From Chloromonas sp. AAM2 (Eukaryota > Chlorophyta > Chlorophyceae > Chlamydomonadales > Chlamydomonadaceae), in contig QAXH01002986.1 in assembly GCA_004335635.1 (NCBI GenBank), positions 1-10,877 on the forward strand: a stretch of DNA of 10,877 bases. The letters run 5' to 3'. A model generated the notes under the pieces. That model saw nothing but the letters and a program-made list of their open reading frames with translations. It was not told the DNA's origin and ran no database searches. Position numbers and translations under genes: made by a program. Positions within the stretch are counted from its first letter, which is position 1. Each line of letters begins with the position of its first letter. This document shows positions 1 through 6,665 of this stretch, one piece after another.

Positions 1-77
1 CATGCCCAGCCACATGAGGGCAACAGGGCTCAGTGACTCAGTGTGTGCATGCTTGGTCCTGCTGCCCTGGCACTTAG

Positions 78-470
78 GGCTGGTGACAGTGGCATGGAAG
101 GACACCTGAAAGAGCAGCAGCTCACTGCTATCTGCAGCCGTGCGTTCCACCCAATCAAGGTGTGCTGCCATGCTTGGGTGTGTGCCTGTGGCTGGATGCA
201 TCTGAGGGTCAGTGGGCTGCAGGATGGCAGGATTGTGTGCCTAAGACCCAACGACTGTATGTGCTGTTCAAAGCGCTACCCCATGTCCATGCATGTGTAT
301 GCAGCTCTTGTGTATGCTCTTGTGCATGTGTATGCATGTACTTGTTTGGGCTCAATGCATGCTTGTGTTCTGCGCTCGCAGACGCCCCACAGCCTGTTTT
401 CAATTCTCTCTTCTTGGTCGCTCTGCCAATGCAGGTCATCTCGACGTTCAACTTGCACGCGGCTGACTAA
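78..470 (+). CDS. possible 3' end of a split gene, unknown product (partial)
   Basis: Two exons can be joined: 78-159, after an acceptor ending cacttag, and 435-470, after a pyrimidine-rich stretch ending aatgcag. Exon one ends at AAG before gtgtgc in phase 0. Exon two then reads VISTFNLHAAD and stops at TAA 468-470. The exon-one segment contains GHLKEQQLTAICSRAFHPIK, which looks protein-like, but no family is recognised. The 5' part would lie outside the window. The call is weak because the pyrimidine-rich tract before exon two is itself the antisense of a decayed coiled-coil copy (364-431), so the acceptor may be fortuitous. The intron (160-434) includes a TG-rich, low-complexity stretch around 290-350. 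Confidence 0.27.
364..431 (-). pseudogene. decayed inverted copy of the coiled-coil exon at 1615-1682
   Basis: Read on the minus strand, this 68-base segment aligns without gaps to plus-strand 1615-1682, with about 56 of 68 bases identical. In the frame of the intact copy it reads LAERPRREN, a stop, then KQAVGRLRAQ. The stop replaces the Trp codon of the intact copy (TGG to TGA). Five of the twelve differences are silent third-position changes (GGA/GGG, CTA/CTG, CGC/CGA, CAA/CAG, ACC/ACA), so this was once a coding frame. Similarity fades on both sides. It is a pseudogene fragment of the same unnamed family. Confidence 0.6.
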
Positions 471-766
471 CTTGTGCCGGATATGTGGAACAGGTGTCCT
501 GCTTACATACTGTTGCCATGCGTGCTGGCTGCAAGAGGAGGTGGGCTTCACCTGGTTGTGTTCATGCTGCTGGCTGGCCAGGCTGCCAAGGTCAGGGCTG
601 GGTGGCAGCCCAGACTCCGCAGTTCATCATGCGAGAGTGATTCTGCTTACATGGACGCACTTGAGTGTGGTATGTATATGCCACACCACCACGCTGTGAC
701 AAGTCATTGCAAATCTCGCAATCCTCGCAAATCAAGTGGCGGGGCTGGCAACCGCCTCTCCTGTGA

Positions 767-1111
767 CTGGTGCCGCTGTCGCATGACAACCAACTCCAAC
801 TGCCGGACCCTGAAAACGAGACGGACAGGCAGGGCAACACGCACTTCTTGGGTAAGGGGCTGGCCGCAGTGAAGGAGGTCGTGCCGTGGGACGATGTCAA
901 GCTCATCGATGTTGGTTTGCAGGAGCAGTACAATGATGCAGACTATGTTATAGCGGCATCATCATCCCTTGGAAAGGCACTGGTTATCCTCGAGATTGAC
1001 AACACTTTGAGTCACGGAGCAGGGACCTACACGCAGGAGTCAGAGCGGAGAAAGAACGACGGCAAGTTCGCGTCTGCCGCAGGACGCATCCCACTGCACT
1101 GGCACAGATAG
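767..1111 (+). CDS. open segment without ATG, unknown protein, perhaps nuclease-like remnant
   Basis: The frame is open from just after TGA 764-766 to TAG 1109-1111, about 114 codons, with no in-frame ATG. It is therefore an exon, a 5'-truncated gene or a remnant. The middle looks like a real protein, for example KEVVPWDDVKLIDVGLQEQY followed by a hydrophobic strand ALVILEID and then YTQESERRKND. A hydrophobic strand ending in E-x-D followed by a Y-x-x-E-x-x-R helix recalls the core of PD-(D/E)XK-type nucleases (DUF559 or Vsr-like folds). That is a shape argument only; no catalytic set can be confirmed. A possible intron at 852-922 (donor gtaagg, acceptor tttgcag) would remove part of it. It overlaps the convergent minus-strand pseudogene frame. 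Confidence 0.35.
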   Translation: MVPLSHDNQLQLPDPENETDRQGNTHFLGKGLAAVKEVVPWDDVKLIDVGLQEQYNDADYVIAASSSLGKALVILEIDNTLSHGAGTYTQESERRKNDGKFASAAGRIPLHWHR

Positions 1112-1393
1112 CCTGTTGCCTCCTCTTGACGTCACCCTGGTTCTTGCGCTCCCTGTACTCTGGGTTGGAATGGTAGTACCTCCTGGCTGCCTCACGCCTC
1201 TTGGCTAAAAACTCATGATCCTGACATGATCCATCCTGGCATTGTAGGCCTGGGATCTAGCTATTACATTTTGTCTGAACACGGGGTCAGAGATGTACCT
1301 GGGCTTGTTGTACTTGTCGTAAAAGCCAAGGGGGTTGATGGCAAGGGTTTCATTGGCCATGCTTGCAAATTCACGCCTCCCTATGCCACTTCT
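1107..1393 (-). pseudogene. Lys/Arg-rich protein fragment with frameshift, unknown family
   Basis: The minus-strand frame opens after a TAG at 1394-1396. It reads RREFAS, then Met (1358-1360) followed by ANETLAINPLGFYDKYNK and YISDPVFRQNVIARSQAYN, and stops at 1205-1207. The next frame continues the same style of protein: HEFLAKRREAARRYYHSN, PEYRERKNQGDVKRRQQ. The break coincides with an 11-base tandem duplication (CATGATCC at 1214-1221 and again at 1225-1232). Two units of the form D-P/H-x-F followed by a basic, Tyr-containing helix suggest a repeated nucleic-acid-binding helix, but I do not recognise the family. A possible acceptor (tgttag) lies just upstream on the minus strand. The second frame stays open to a stop at 984-986 but loses coding character near 1107. 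Confidence 0.55.
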
Positions 1394-1528
1394 CTAACAG
1401 TACATAAATTAACCTGGACCGGTGCCCAAGTGCAGGAAATTTGGGTGGTTCACAAAATGACATCGAGATCACCATATATGAAACACACGCACTGACCTGA
1501 ATAATAAGAATGACACCACCTGCGTCAG

Positions 1529-1745
1529 CCAACAGCGCCTCGAGGAGGCCCACTATGTCAAACGAAGCAACAGACTGGACGAAGGGCAGAAGACGCCATC
1601 CCCCGATGCACCGCCATTGGCAGAGCGAGCGAGAACGGAGGATTGGAAACAGGCTGTGGGACGTCTACGCGCGCAACACACCAATCTGCTCAAGAGAGTG
1701 AAGCAACTGGAACACTTGGTGGCGACTTACATTACCGACTTCTGA
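1529..1745 (+). CDS. C-terminal exon of a coiled-coil protein (partial), unknown
   Basis: The frame is open from 1482 to TGA 1743-1745. The likely exon starts after an acceptor-like gtcag at 1524-1528, in phase 2; there is no clear pyrimidine tract, so the left edge is uncertain. It reads QQRLEEAHYVKRSNRLDEGQ, then a Pro-rich hinge SPDAPPLAER, then EDWKQAVGRLRAQHTN, LLKRVKQLEHLVATYITDF and stop. Leu, Val and Ile spaced at 3-4 residues over the last 35 or so residues predict an amphipathic coiled coil at the extreme C-terminus. An inverted, decayed copy at 364-431 differs by several silent changes, which supports this frame over the overlapping one that starts at ATG 1510. The upstream exons were not identified. 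Confidence 0.5.
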
Positions 1746-1878
1746 GGTACCGGTCAGATGGGTCACACACCCATTTTGTCTTTTGACACTGTAGTTCCTG
1801 CCTAGTCCTGATTTGCTGTCCCAGAAGTGGCAACCACAAAACGCGATGTTCACCCCGCTGTCCACCCCCTGTGCGATT

Positions 1879-1900
1879 CACACACACACACACACACACA
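1879..1900. repeat. (CA)11 microsatellite
   Basis: Eleven uninterrupted CA dinucleotides, followed by an imperfect tail tacaca. Confidence 0.95.
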
Positions 1901-1980
1901 TACACATGTTTTGCTGACACACAATGGTTCCTGGCAGTATTACAGACCTATTCACACAAATTGTCCCAGAACTGGCAAAC

Positions 1981-2000
1981 TTCTTTTTTCTTTTTTTTTT
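1981..2000. repeat. T-rich pyrimidine run
   Basis: Twenty consecutive pyrimidines, all T except two C. On the minus strand this is an A-rich run about 290 bases past the stop of LEA-like gene 1. It may be a simple repeat, and nothing shows that it ends the transcript. Confidence 0.7.
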
Positions 2001-2170
2001 GTCACAGGAACCCAGGGCAGCCATCCTGTGTCATCAGATACTATTGAATCAGTGCAATAAGCCAGTGCGGGCATGCCACAGCTCACCGATGGTAACATAC
2101 ATACGATGCGTCTGGCTCTGCAAACGAACCCTGCAAAACCCCGCACAAGATTAGAAGAGACAAAATTGCT

Positions 2171-2291
2171 TGCTATCAACGCATGTCAGCAATACCACAA
2201 CTACCAGTCGACCTTGTAGCAACGCGACAAGCACCAGCCACATGGAGTGTACACAGCATGCAATACGAGCTGAGGCCATGCAGACACATCT
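2171..2291 (-). repeat. 121-base 3' flank of LEA-like gene 1, duplicated at 4739-4859
   Basis: This segment directly follows the stop codon of LEA-like gene 1 in its direction of transcription. It matches 4739-4859 base for base in length, with about 9 differences in 121 (about 93% identity). Only 3 differences fall in 2171-2273. It is probably 3' UTR or downstream sequence that travelled with the terminal exon. Both copies contain a similar spurious short frame on the plus strand. Confidence 0.85.
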
Positions 2292-3051
2292 TCACTTGGT
2301 GCCAAACACAGCATGTTTGGCCTTTTCCATAAAGCTCTCCCCCGCGTGCTCCGTCCTCTGAGCTGTTTCCCCAACGACGTGTTTGGTTTCGGTGACCTGC
2401 AGAACACGTGCTCTGGTGTTTGAATACCAATGCTACAACGTCAGGCACTGGTTGCATGTAACGGCAACGCAGGAAGTCTCGCATTGAACCTCGCATGACA
2501 TAGCCATGGCCAAGCCATTCCGCGCAACGCATCATTAATAGGAGTCATGGTCGGCGCTTGACAGGTCTGTTGTTTGCCAGGGTCTAACCTGACGATACCA
2601 ATGCAAAGGACAACCTGCTCTGTCAGCAACTTGCACTGTTGGCAACACAGCGCCTGTGTAACTTAGGCAGCCCACCTTCTCTTCTGCGGTACGGCCAGCA
2701 TCGGCGATGTTCTCCGAGGTATGCATGCGTGCCTCCTTCATGCCGTGACTGGCACCTGTGAAACGACAGAGGGATGGTAGTAAGGTTTGAAGAGAGTCTT
2801 GCAATGCGGGGACTGGCACGGCTCGCTGATCGGCTGACGTGGCAGGGGCAAATGTCGACGCAAGCATGGGCCAACCTGCGGGTTCAGCAATCGTAGACTG
2901 GCCGGCCATCAATTAACCCACAGCGAATGTGCTCATGTCGGTCGCCAACTCATCCAAGCCTAATCTGGGCACCACACCTACCGGTTAAGGCCTCCTCGAC
3001 ACGGTGTCCCGCCTTCTCCGCCGCCGCGCTCATCTTGTCCATGGCCGACAT
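2292..3051 (-). CDS. LEA-like hydrophilic helical protein, copy 1 (84 aa)
   Basis: Coding exons on the minus strand are 3051-2982 (70 nt), 2755-2676 (80 nt) and 2396-2292 (105 nt, including TGA). All four splice sites are GT/AG, with matching phases 1 and 0. Exon one reads MSAMDKMSAAAEKAGHRVEE; exon two contains MKEARMHTSENIADAGRTAE; exon three contains EHAGESFMEKAKHAVFGTK then stop. The protein has no Pro, Cys, Trp or Tyr and is rich in Ala, Lys, Glu, His and Gly. This pattern fits small LEA group 3-like or hydrophilin proteins, which are disordered when hydrated, form amphipathic helices on drying and protect membranes or enzymes. The start was chosen at the ATG where similarity to copy 2 begins. 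Identity to copy 2 is about 48 of 84 residues. Family assignment rests on composition and motif style, not on a search. Confidence 0.78.
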
Positions 3052-3162
3052 CTGCAACTCAAGCGGAAGTAGGCGCAATGGTAGTCGAGAGATTGCACGG
3101 CTCGCGGCGCAGATCCTTGCACAATCAAGGTTCCGCAACTCGCGGCAACGCGCAGCACACAC
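3052..3162 (-). other. possible 5' UTR intron of LEA-like gene 1
   Basis: On the minus strand a donor, CAAG followed by gtgtgt, lies at 3163/3162, and an acceptor ending gttgcag abuts the ATG at 3051. The same arrangement is seen more clearly in gene 2. The upstream minus-strand sequence near the donor has no ATG. No clear TATA box was found further upstream. Confidence 0.35.
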
Positions 3163-3457
3163 CTTGACGTGAAGCGCTGAATGGATGGAAGTTTGAGGGG
3201 TTGTGTCTTTGAGTGATCCGGTCTCGGTGTGGAATAAGACTAAGGCGGACTCAGAATCTTCACGGGCTCGTGTCGTCACAGGGTGGTTACCCAGTCTCGT
3301 GATGTCAGAGATGAACGTCTCCGCCACTCAATCCAGAAATGAGATCACTGCGGAGGCCGGTCGGAGGTGATGCGCACAGCACGCACAGCAGCACATACGG
3401 CGCCCTCCGCAGCGCATCCTGCATTTCGTGGAACAACCACGCCAGATACGTGGACAA

Positions 3458-3494
3458 CCATCATTGTTTATGAATGTCCATCATTGTTTATGAA
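3458..3494. repeat. two-copy 17-bp direct repeat, 20-bp period
   Basis: CCATCATTGTTTATGAA occurs at 3458-3474 and again at 3478-3494, separated by three bases. Confidence 0.9.
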
Positions 3495-3525
3495 AACTTA
3501 CCACGGACAAATGTTCTTCGAGTGA

Positions 3526-3577
3526 GATGACCAGTAGGACATGTGGTCTGGAAGTAGGACGTGATGACCAGTAGGAC
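3526..3577. repeat. repeated 15-mer GATGACCAGTAGGAC
   Basis: Exact copies lie at 3526-3540 and 3563-3577. The shorter core AGTAGGAC occurs once more between them, at 3553-3560. Confidence 0.85.
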
Positions 3578-4290
3578 GTGCCAGTCACTGACTGCTGGCC
3601 CGTCAGCCCGTCAACTGATTGTGATCGATACACGATGCAATTTCAATCGATCTACCGATGCCAGATTGTGAAGGGGACCAGTCCGACAGAATACTTGGTC
3701 TCGTTTCTGTTTGCCAAACCAGGCCGCCAGGCTGTGCACTGACTGCGACTGCCAAATGTTGGCCTGTATCTCATACTTCAGCAGCAGTACAGTGCTGATG
3801 CTCGACCGGCCACATGACTAAACATCCTATTTTGAGTTGAATCTCAAGCGACGCCTGCACAAAACAAGCGACGCCTCCGGAAGGAAAGGCCACTATGCCA
3901 GAACGGCAGGTGTTTCTCTTGGTCAATCCATTGTCCTGCCCGTGCCTTGCTGGCCATGTAGAAATTTCATAACCCATACCCCCACTGGGCCAAGGCACGG
4001 ATTGCCAAAGAGGATTTTGGCATGTGCAACAACAAGCTACGGGTGGATTGTACTGGTAACTTAGCCTAGCCTGACCCCAGGGTGAGCCGGGCGGCACACT
4101 TATGAACATGTGCAGCAATGCTAGGATGAAAGTCAGTGTGCCTGCATGGCGGCCTTCCAATTGAAGCGAAGTATCTTGCACAGGTGCGCGCGGGATTACA
4201 ACCCCCGTAGCTCTGCACGTGTGCAGTTAGAAGGCAGACCAGGCTTCGGTGCACAGCATGCAACGTAACCAACTCGGGTGCTCTCACCAC

Positions 4291-4430
4291 CTCCTTGTAA
4301 TCAACTCCAATGCCAATTTAATTCAAGCCAATGGAACCGCCTCAGTCCTGCGTCTAACACCTCCTTGTAATAAACTCCAATGCCAATTTATTTCAAGCCA
4401 ATGTAACCGCCTCAGTCCTGCGTCTAACAG
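4291..4430. repeat. 70-bp tandem duplication
   Basis: Unit one (4291-4360) and unit two (4361-4430) both start CTCCTTGTAA and end GCGTCTAACA plus one base. They differ at about four positions with no indel. No gene is seen here. Confidence 0.93.
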
Positions 4431-4738
4431 GAGACATGCACTGCATCTGTACCAGGTCTCGTGCTTATGCGTGATTGATAAAATTGCATGGCGCATGCCC
4501 ATGCTACAGGGCGTTGACCTCTTTGTCACGTGTTGCACCGCAGTCGATTGTGCCTGCCTTGTGCAGCAGTCACAGGCAATCACGCCATGATGGGTGCGGC
4601 GTTCTGTTTCAGCTATGCGTTTCATGGCACGAGAAACGGATTGGACGGGTTGGAGTCCCTCCCTCACGTGTATGTTCAGTCGCATAATGTGATGCCCTCC
4701 GGACAGACAACTTCGCACTTGAAAGAAACAATATCGTG

Positions 4739-4859
4739 TGCTATCAACGCATGTCAGCAATACCACAACTACCAGTCGACCTTGTAGCAAAGCGACAAGC
4801 ACCGGCCACATGGAGTGTACACAGCAGGCAATACGAGCTGATGCCGTTCGGACAGACCT
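4739..4859 (-). repeat. second copy of the LEA gene 1 3' flank
   Basis: Same length (121 bases) and about 93% identical to 2171-2291. It adjoins the truncated LEA terminal exon at 4860-4939 exactly as the first copy adjoins its own. It marks a segmental duplication of at least 201 bases. Confidence 0.85.
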
Positions 4860-4939
4860 TCACTTGGTGCCAAACACGGCGTTCTTGGCCGTTTCCATGA
4901 AGCTCTCACCCGCATGCTCCGCCTTCTGAGTTGTCTCAC
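4860..4939 (-). pseudogene. truncated LEA-like terminal exon, copy 3
   Basis: On the minus strand this reads ETTQKAEHAGESFMETAKNA, then VFGTK and TGA (4860-4862), clearly homologous to the last exon of gene 1. About 67 of 80 bases match 2292-2371. Upstream the similarity stops abruptly. The frame meets a TGA just before the GGT-GAG codons, and no acceptor with a pyrimidine tract is present. No first or second LEA exon is visible between 4940 and 5316. Changes include Lys to Thr and His to Asn in the conserved MEKAKHA motif, consistent with relaxed constraint. Confidence 0.75.
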
Positions 4940-5316
4940 CTCACATTCCATTTACAGCTTTGCGAGATTGCCTCCCATCCAAACACATTAATCAAAATTT
5001 CTAATGTTAGCACCAAGGTCTTGTGACCATGATTGTTCCTAAAGTTACATGGAGGCTGAGGAAGAACAACCTGCTCACACCTCAGATCTAAAAGGGTAAA
5101 GGTGAAGAGCTGTTTATTGCCTTGACCAACGTGCCAGGACGGCTGACGGAAAACAAACTAGTTATACAAGGTAAAAAGGTACAGTTCTTGAAGCCCTGCC
5201 CTCCAGTACAACACAGCTGCTTCAAAAAACAAAGAAACCGTGGCACGTTCCAGCAGCAATGGCTTCATTTCAACACGTCAGCCACTTGCACAGCTGGCGG
5301 GCTGCATTGTGCTGCG
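4940..5316. other. intergenic, nothing recognised
   Basis: This stretch separates the truncated LEA exon from the stop codon of LEA-like gene 2. No supported reading frame or RNA gene was seen. It presumably includes the 3' UTR of gene 2, which shows no similarity to the 121-base flank shared by copies 1 and 3. Confidence 0.45.
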
Positions 5317-6085
5317 TCACTTATTGATGCCCATGGCATGCTTGGCCTTGTCAATGATGCTCTCTCCGGCGTGCTGCGCCTCCTGACCCTTCTCGTGTGC
5401 CATGTGGGATGCTGTAGTGGCCTGCAATGCAGCATGAACGGTAAGCCACAAGTGTTGTGGTGTATTGGGCCTTGACGCATGCCTTGAGCAAGGCATTTAA
5501 AAGCCAGAAGTCGAGGCGGAGGTGGACGGGGCAATTTTATAGGCCAGTGAGTTGTCGTCGGGGATTAGTGACGTAAGGTCACCACTGCAAGTCTTGATCG
5601 ACAAGCTCTTCTCCAGGACATAGGGTTGGTTCGGTTCCCAAGCATATAGGTATATAAGTAGCGAACGTCCACTCACTGTCTCTTGCGCTTGGCGGCCAGT
5701 GTCAGCAAGGTTCTCTTGAGCGTGCATGCCCGTCTCCTTCCCGGTATTCTTGCCACCTGTGAATAAGAGCAACGAACATACCTGCTGGATGTTGTCCGCA
5801 ACGGGCATCGCCCAGTGTGCGTGATACAAACGTGCGGTGTCCGCAAGCGTTGGCGCTTGCGGCGTGCTGACTTGGCAGGCATGCTGACGTGGCAGGTCCC
5901 AAGCTACCATGCCTGGCAGCTCCTTCATGCAAACGCGTTGTGCTGCGCACTGCAGTAGCCATGATCACCTGTGCACACCATGTACAAGACGAAATGTGGC
6001 CAGCAGTCTGCCCACCTGTCATGGCCTCATCAACGCGGTGTCCCGCCTTCTCGGCAGCCGCGGCCATCTTGTCCATAGCTGACAT
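5317..6085 (-). CDS. LEA-like hydrophilic helical protein, copy 2 (84 aa)
   Basis: Coding exons on the minus strand are 6085-6016 (70 nt), 5756-5677 (80 nt) and 5421-5317 (105 nt, with TGA). These are the same lengths and phases (1, 0) as copy 1. Donors are gtgggc and gtgagt; acceptors end attcacag and attgcag. Exon one reads MSAMDKMAAAAEKAGHRVDE; exon two contains GKETGMHAQENLADTGRQAQ; exon three ends AQHAGESIIDKAKHAMGINK. There is no Pro, Cys, Trp, Tyr or Phe. Glu, Lys, His and Ala are arranged as amphipathic helix, fitting a small LEA group 3-like or hydrophilin protein that is likely soluble and protective under drying, salt or cold. No transit or signal peptide is evident. The clear upstream elements (TATA box, 5' UTR intron) support a live gene. 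The most conserved blocks against copy 1 are exon one (20 of 23 residues) and the HAGES...KAKHA motif. Confidence 0.82.
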
Positions 6086-6177
6086 CTGCGCATGCGACGA
6101 TGCAGCGCAAAGTTGCCAGGCGACTGTGATCACCGGTGTCTCCAGATCTGATGGATCTCCGACTCGTCGTCCCTTAC
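6086..6177 (-). other. 5' UTR intron of LEA-like gene 2, abutting the ATG
   Basis: On the minus strand the donor is GGAG followed by gtaagg at 6178/6177. The acceptor catgcgcag ends exactly before ATG 6085. The upstream transcribed stretch, back to the TATA box, contains no ATG on the minus strand, which fits an untranslated first exon. Length is 92 bases. Confidence 0.6.
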
Positions 6178-6278
6178 CTCCTAACAAAACTGCAGTAGCG
6201 CACTGGTGAAGCAGAGGATGTGATGAATCTTAATCCTTGGATTTGATTGTGTCTGCAGGCCAATGGACCGGGGCCAGG

Positions 6279-6285
6279 CTTTATA
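6279..6285 (-). promoter_or_regulatory. TATA box (TATAAAG) of LEA-like gene 2
   Basis: The minus strand reads CCTATAAAGCC. Transcription would start about 25-30 bases further on, near 6250, leaving an ATG-free leader of about 75 bases before the donor at 6178. Direct evidence is the motif and its spacing only. Confidence 0.5.
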
Positions 6286-6665
6286 GGAGTAGCGGGGTTT
6301 CACCGATGACATCATCAGGTGTAACGTTAGCGGTTGGAAACACGACCTGTCATCCAATGTCAGCGGGGTGTGCGTTCCTGAATTTGAGCCGTAGGGTGTT
6401 GCAACGCGGCAAGCGGTGCAAAGCCGTGGTACTGCGTGCATGAGTATTTGCTGCTTTTTCACATCTCGGCAATCAATTGAGGGCATCAAACCCTGAAGAT
6501 AGAACCGCTTTACGCGCTTGTTTGTGACTTTTCGGCGGCCGCTGCGCCACATGCGCATCGCGCATCTGCACGGGCTTCTGTAACCTGCTTGCCGACGTGG
6601 CCCGAGGCCAGACTGTCACATAGGCAGACGCAGGCTGTGCGCCACCGCCTGGCCCATCAATAACC
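6286..6665. promoter_or_regulatory. divergent intergenic region: upstream of LEA-like gene 2 and the LamG gene
   Basis: About 380 bases lie between the TATA box of the minus-strand LEA-like gene and the ATG of the plus-strand LamG gene. It must hold the 5' UTR and promoter of the latter. A CCAAT motif is present on the plus strand near 6353. No clear plus-strand TATA box was found, and no coding sequence is supported. Confidence 0.4.

Larger units (their letters stand above)
1746..2170. other. non-coding stretch between convergent ends
   Basis: No convincing gene is seen here. The stretch holds a CA microsatellite (1879-1900) and a 20-base all-pyrimidine run (1981-2000). It lies between the plus-strand coiled-coil stop at 1745 and the 3' side of LEA-like gene 1. 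Confidence 0.5.
3164..4738. other. gene-poor intergenic stretch
   Basis: About 1.6 kb with no reading frame I can support. It contains a 20-base-period repeat (3458-3494), a repeated 15-mer (3526-3577), a 9-base inverted repeat CTGCGGAGG/CCTCCGCAG near 3349 and 3404, a 12-base repeat caagcgacgcct near 3845 and 3868, and a 70-base tandem duplication (4291-4430). Frames on both strands at 4600-4735 look faintly protein-like, but neither has support. Confidence 0.5.

Noticed and set aside
434..669. Cys-containing segments (LCRICGTG, SSCESDSAYMDALEC, CDWCRCRM near 760) as exons of a zinc-finger gene
   Set aside because: Donor and acceptor phases did not join, and no spacing matched a known zinc-binding motif.
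43..699. 218-codon plus-strand frame at the left edge
   Set aside because: It reads straight through TG-rich, intron-like sequence with repeated Cys, Val, His and Met. Only parts resemble exons.
1510..1701. Frame starting at ATG 1510 over the coiled-coil exon
   Set aside because: Comparison with the inverted copy shows silent third-position changes in the other frame, so this one is a shadow, although it also looks basic and open.
3349..3412. Inverted repeat CTGCGGAGG / CCTCCGCAG as a hairpin or terminator
   Set aside because: Nine-base arms with a loop of about 46 bases and no associated gene end; likely chance.
4530..4787. Plus-strand frame containing YAFHGTRNGLDGLES, and the antisense frame
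   Set aside because: Both strands look faintly protein-like, but there is no convincing start, splice partner or family. The frame also runs into the duplicated LEA 3' flank.
5651..5658. TATATAAG on the plus strand
   Set aside because: It lies inside intron 2 of the minus-strand LEA-like gene, with no plus-strand gene downstream.
5702..6187. Long minus-strand frame running through LEA-like exon one and its intron
   Set aside because: The donor gtgggc and the conserved 70-base exon shared with gene 1 show that the rest is intron. Similarity to gene 1 starts only at ATG 6085.
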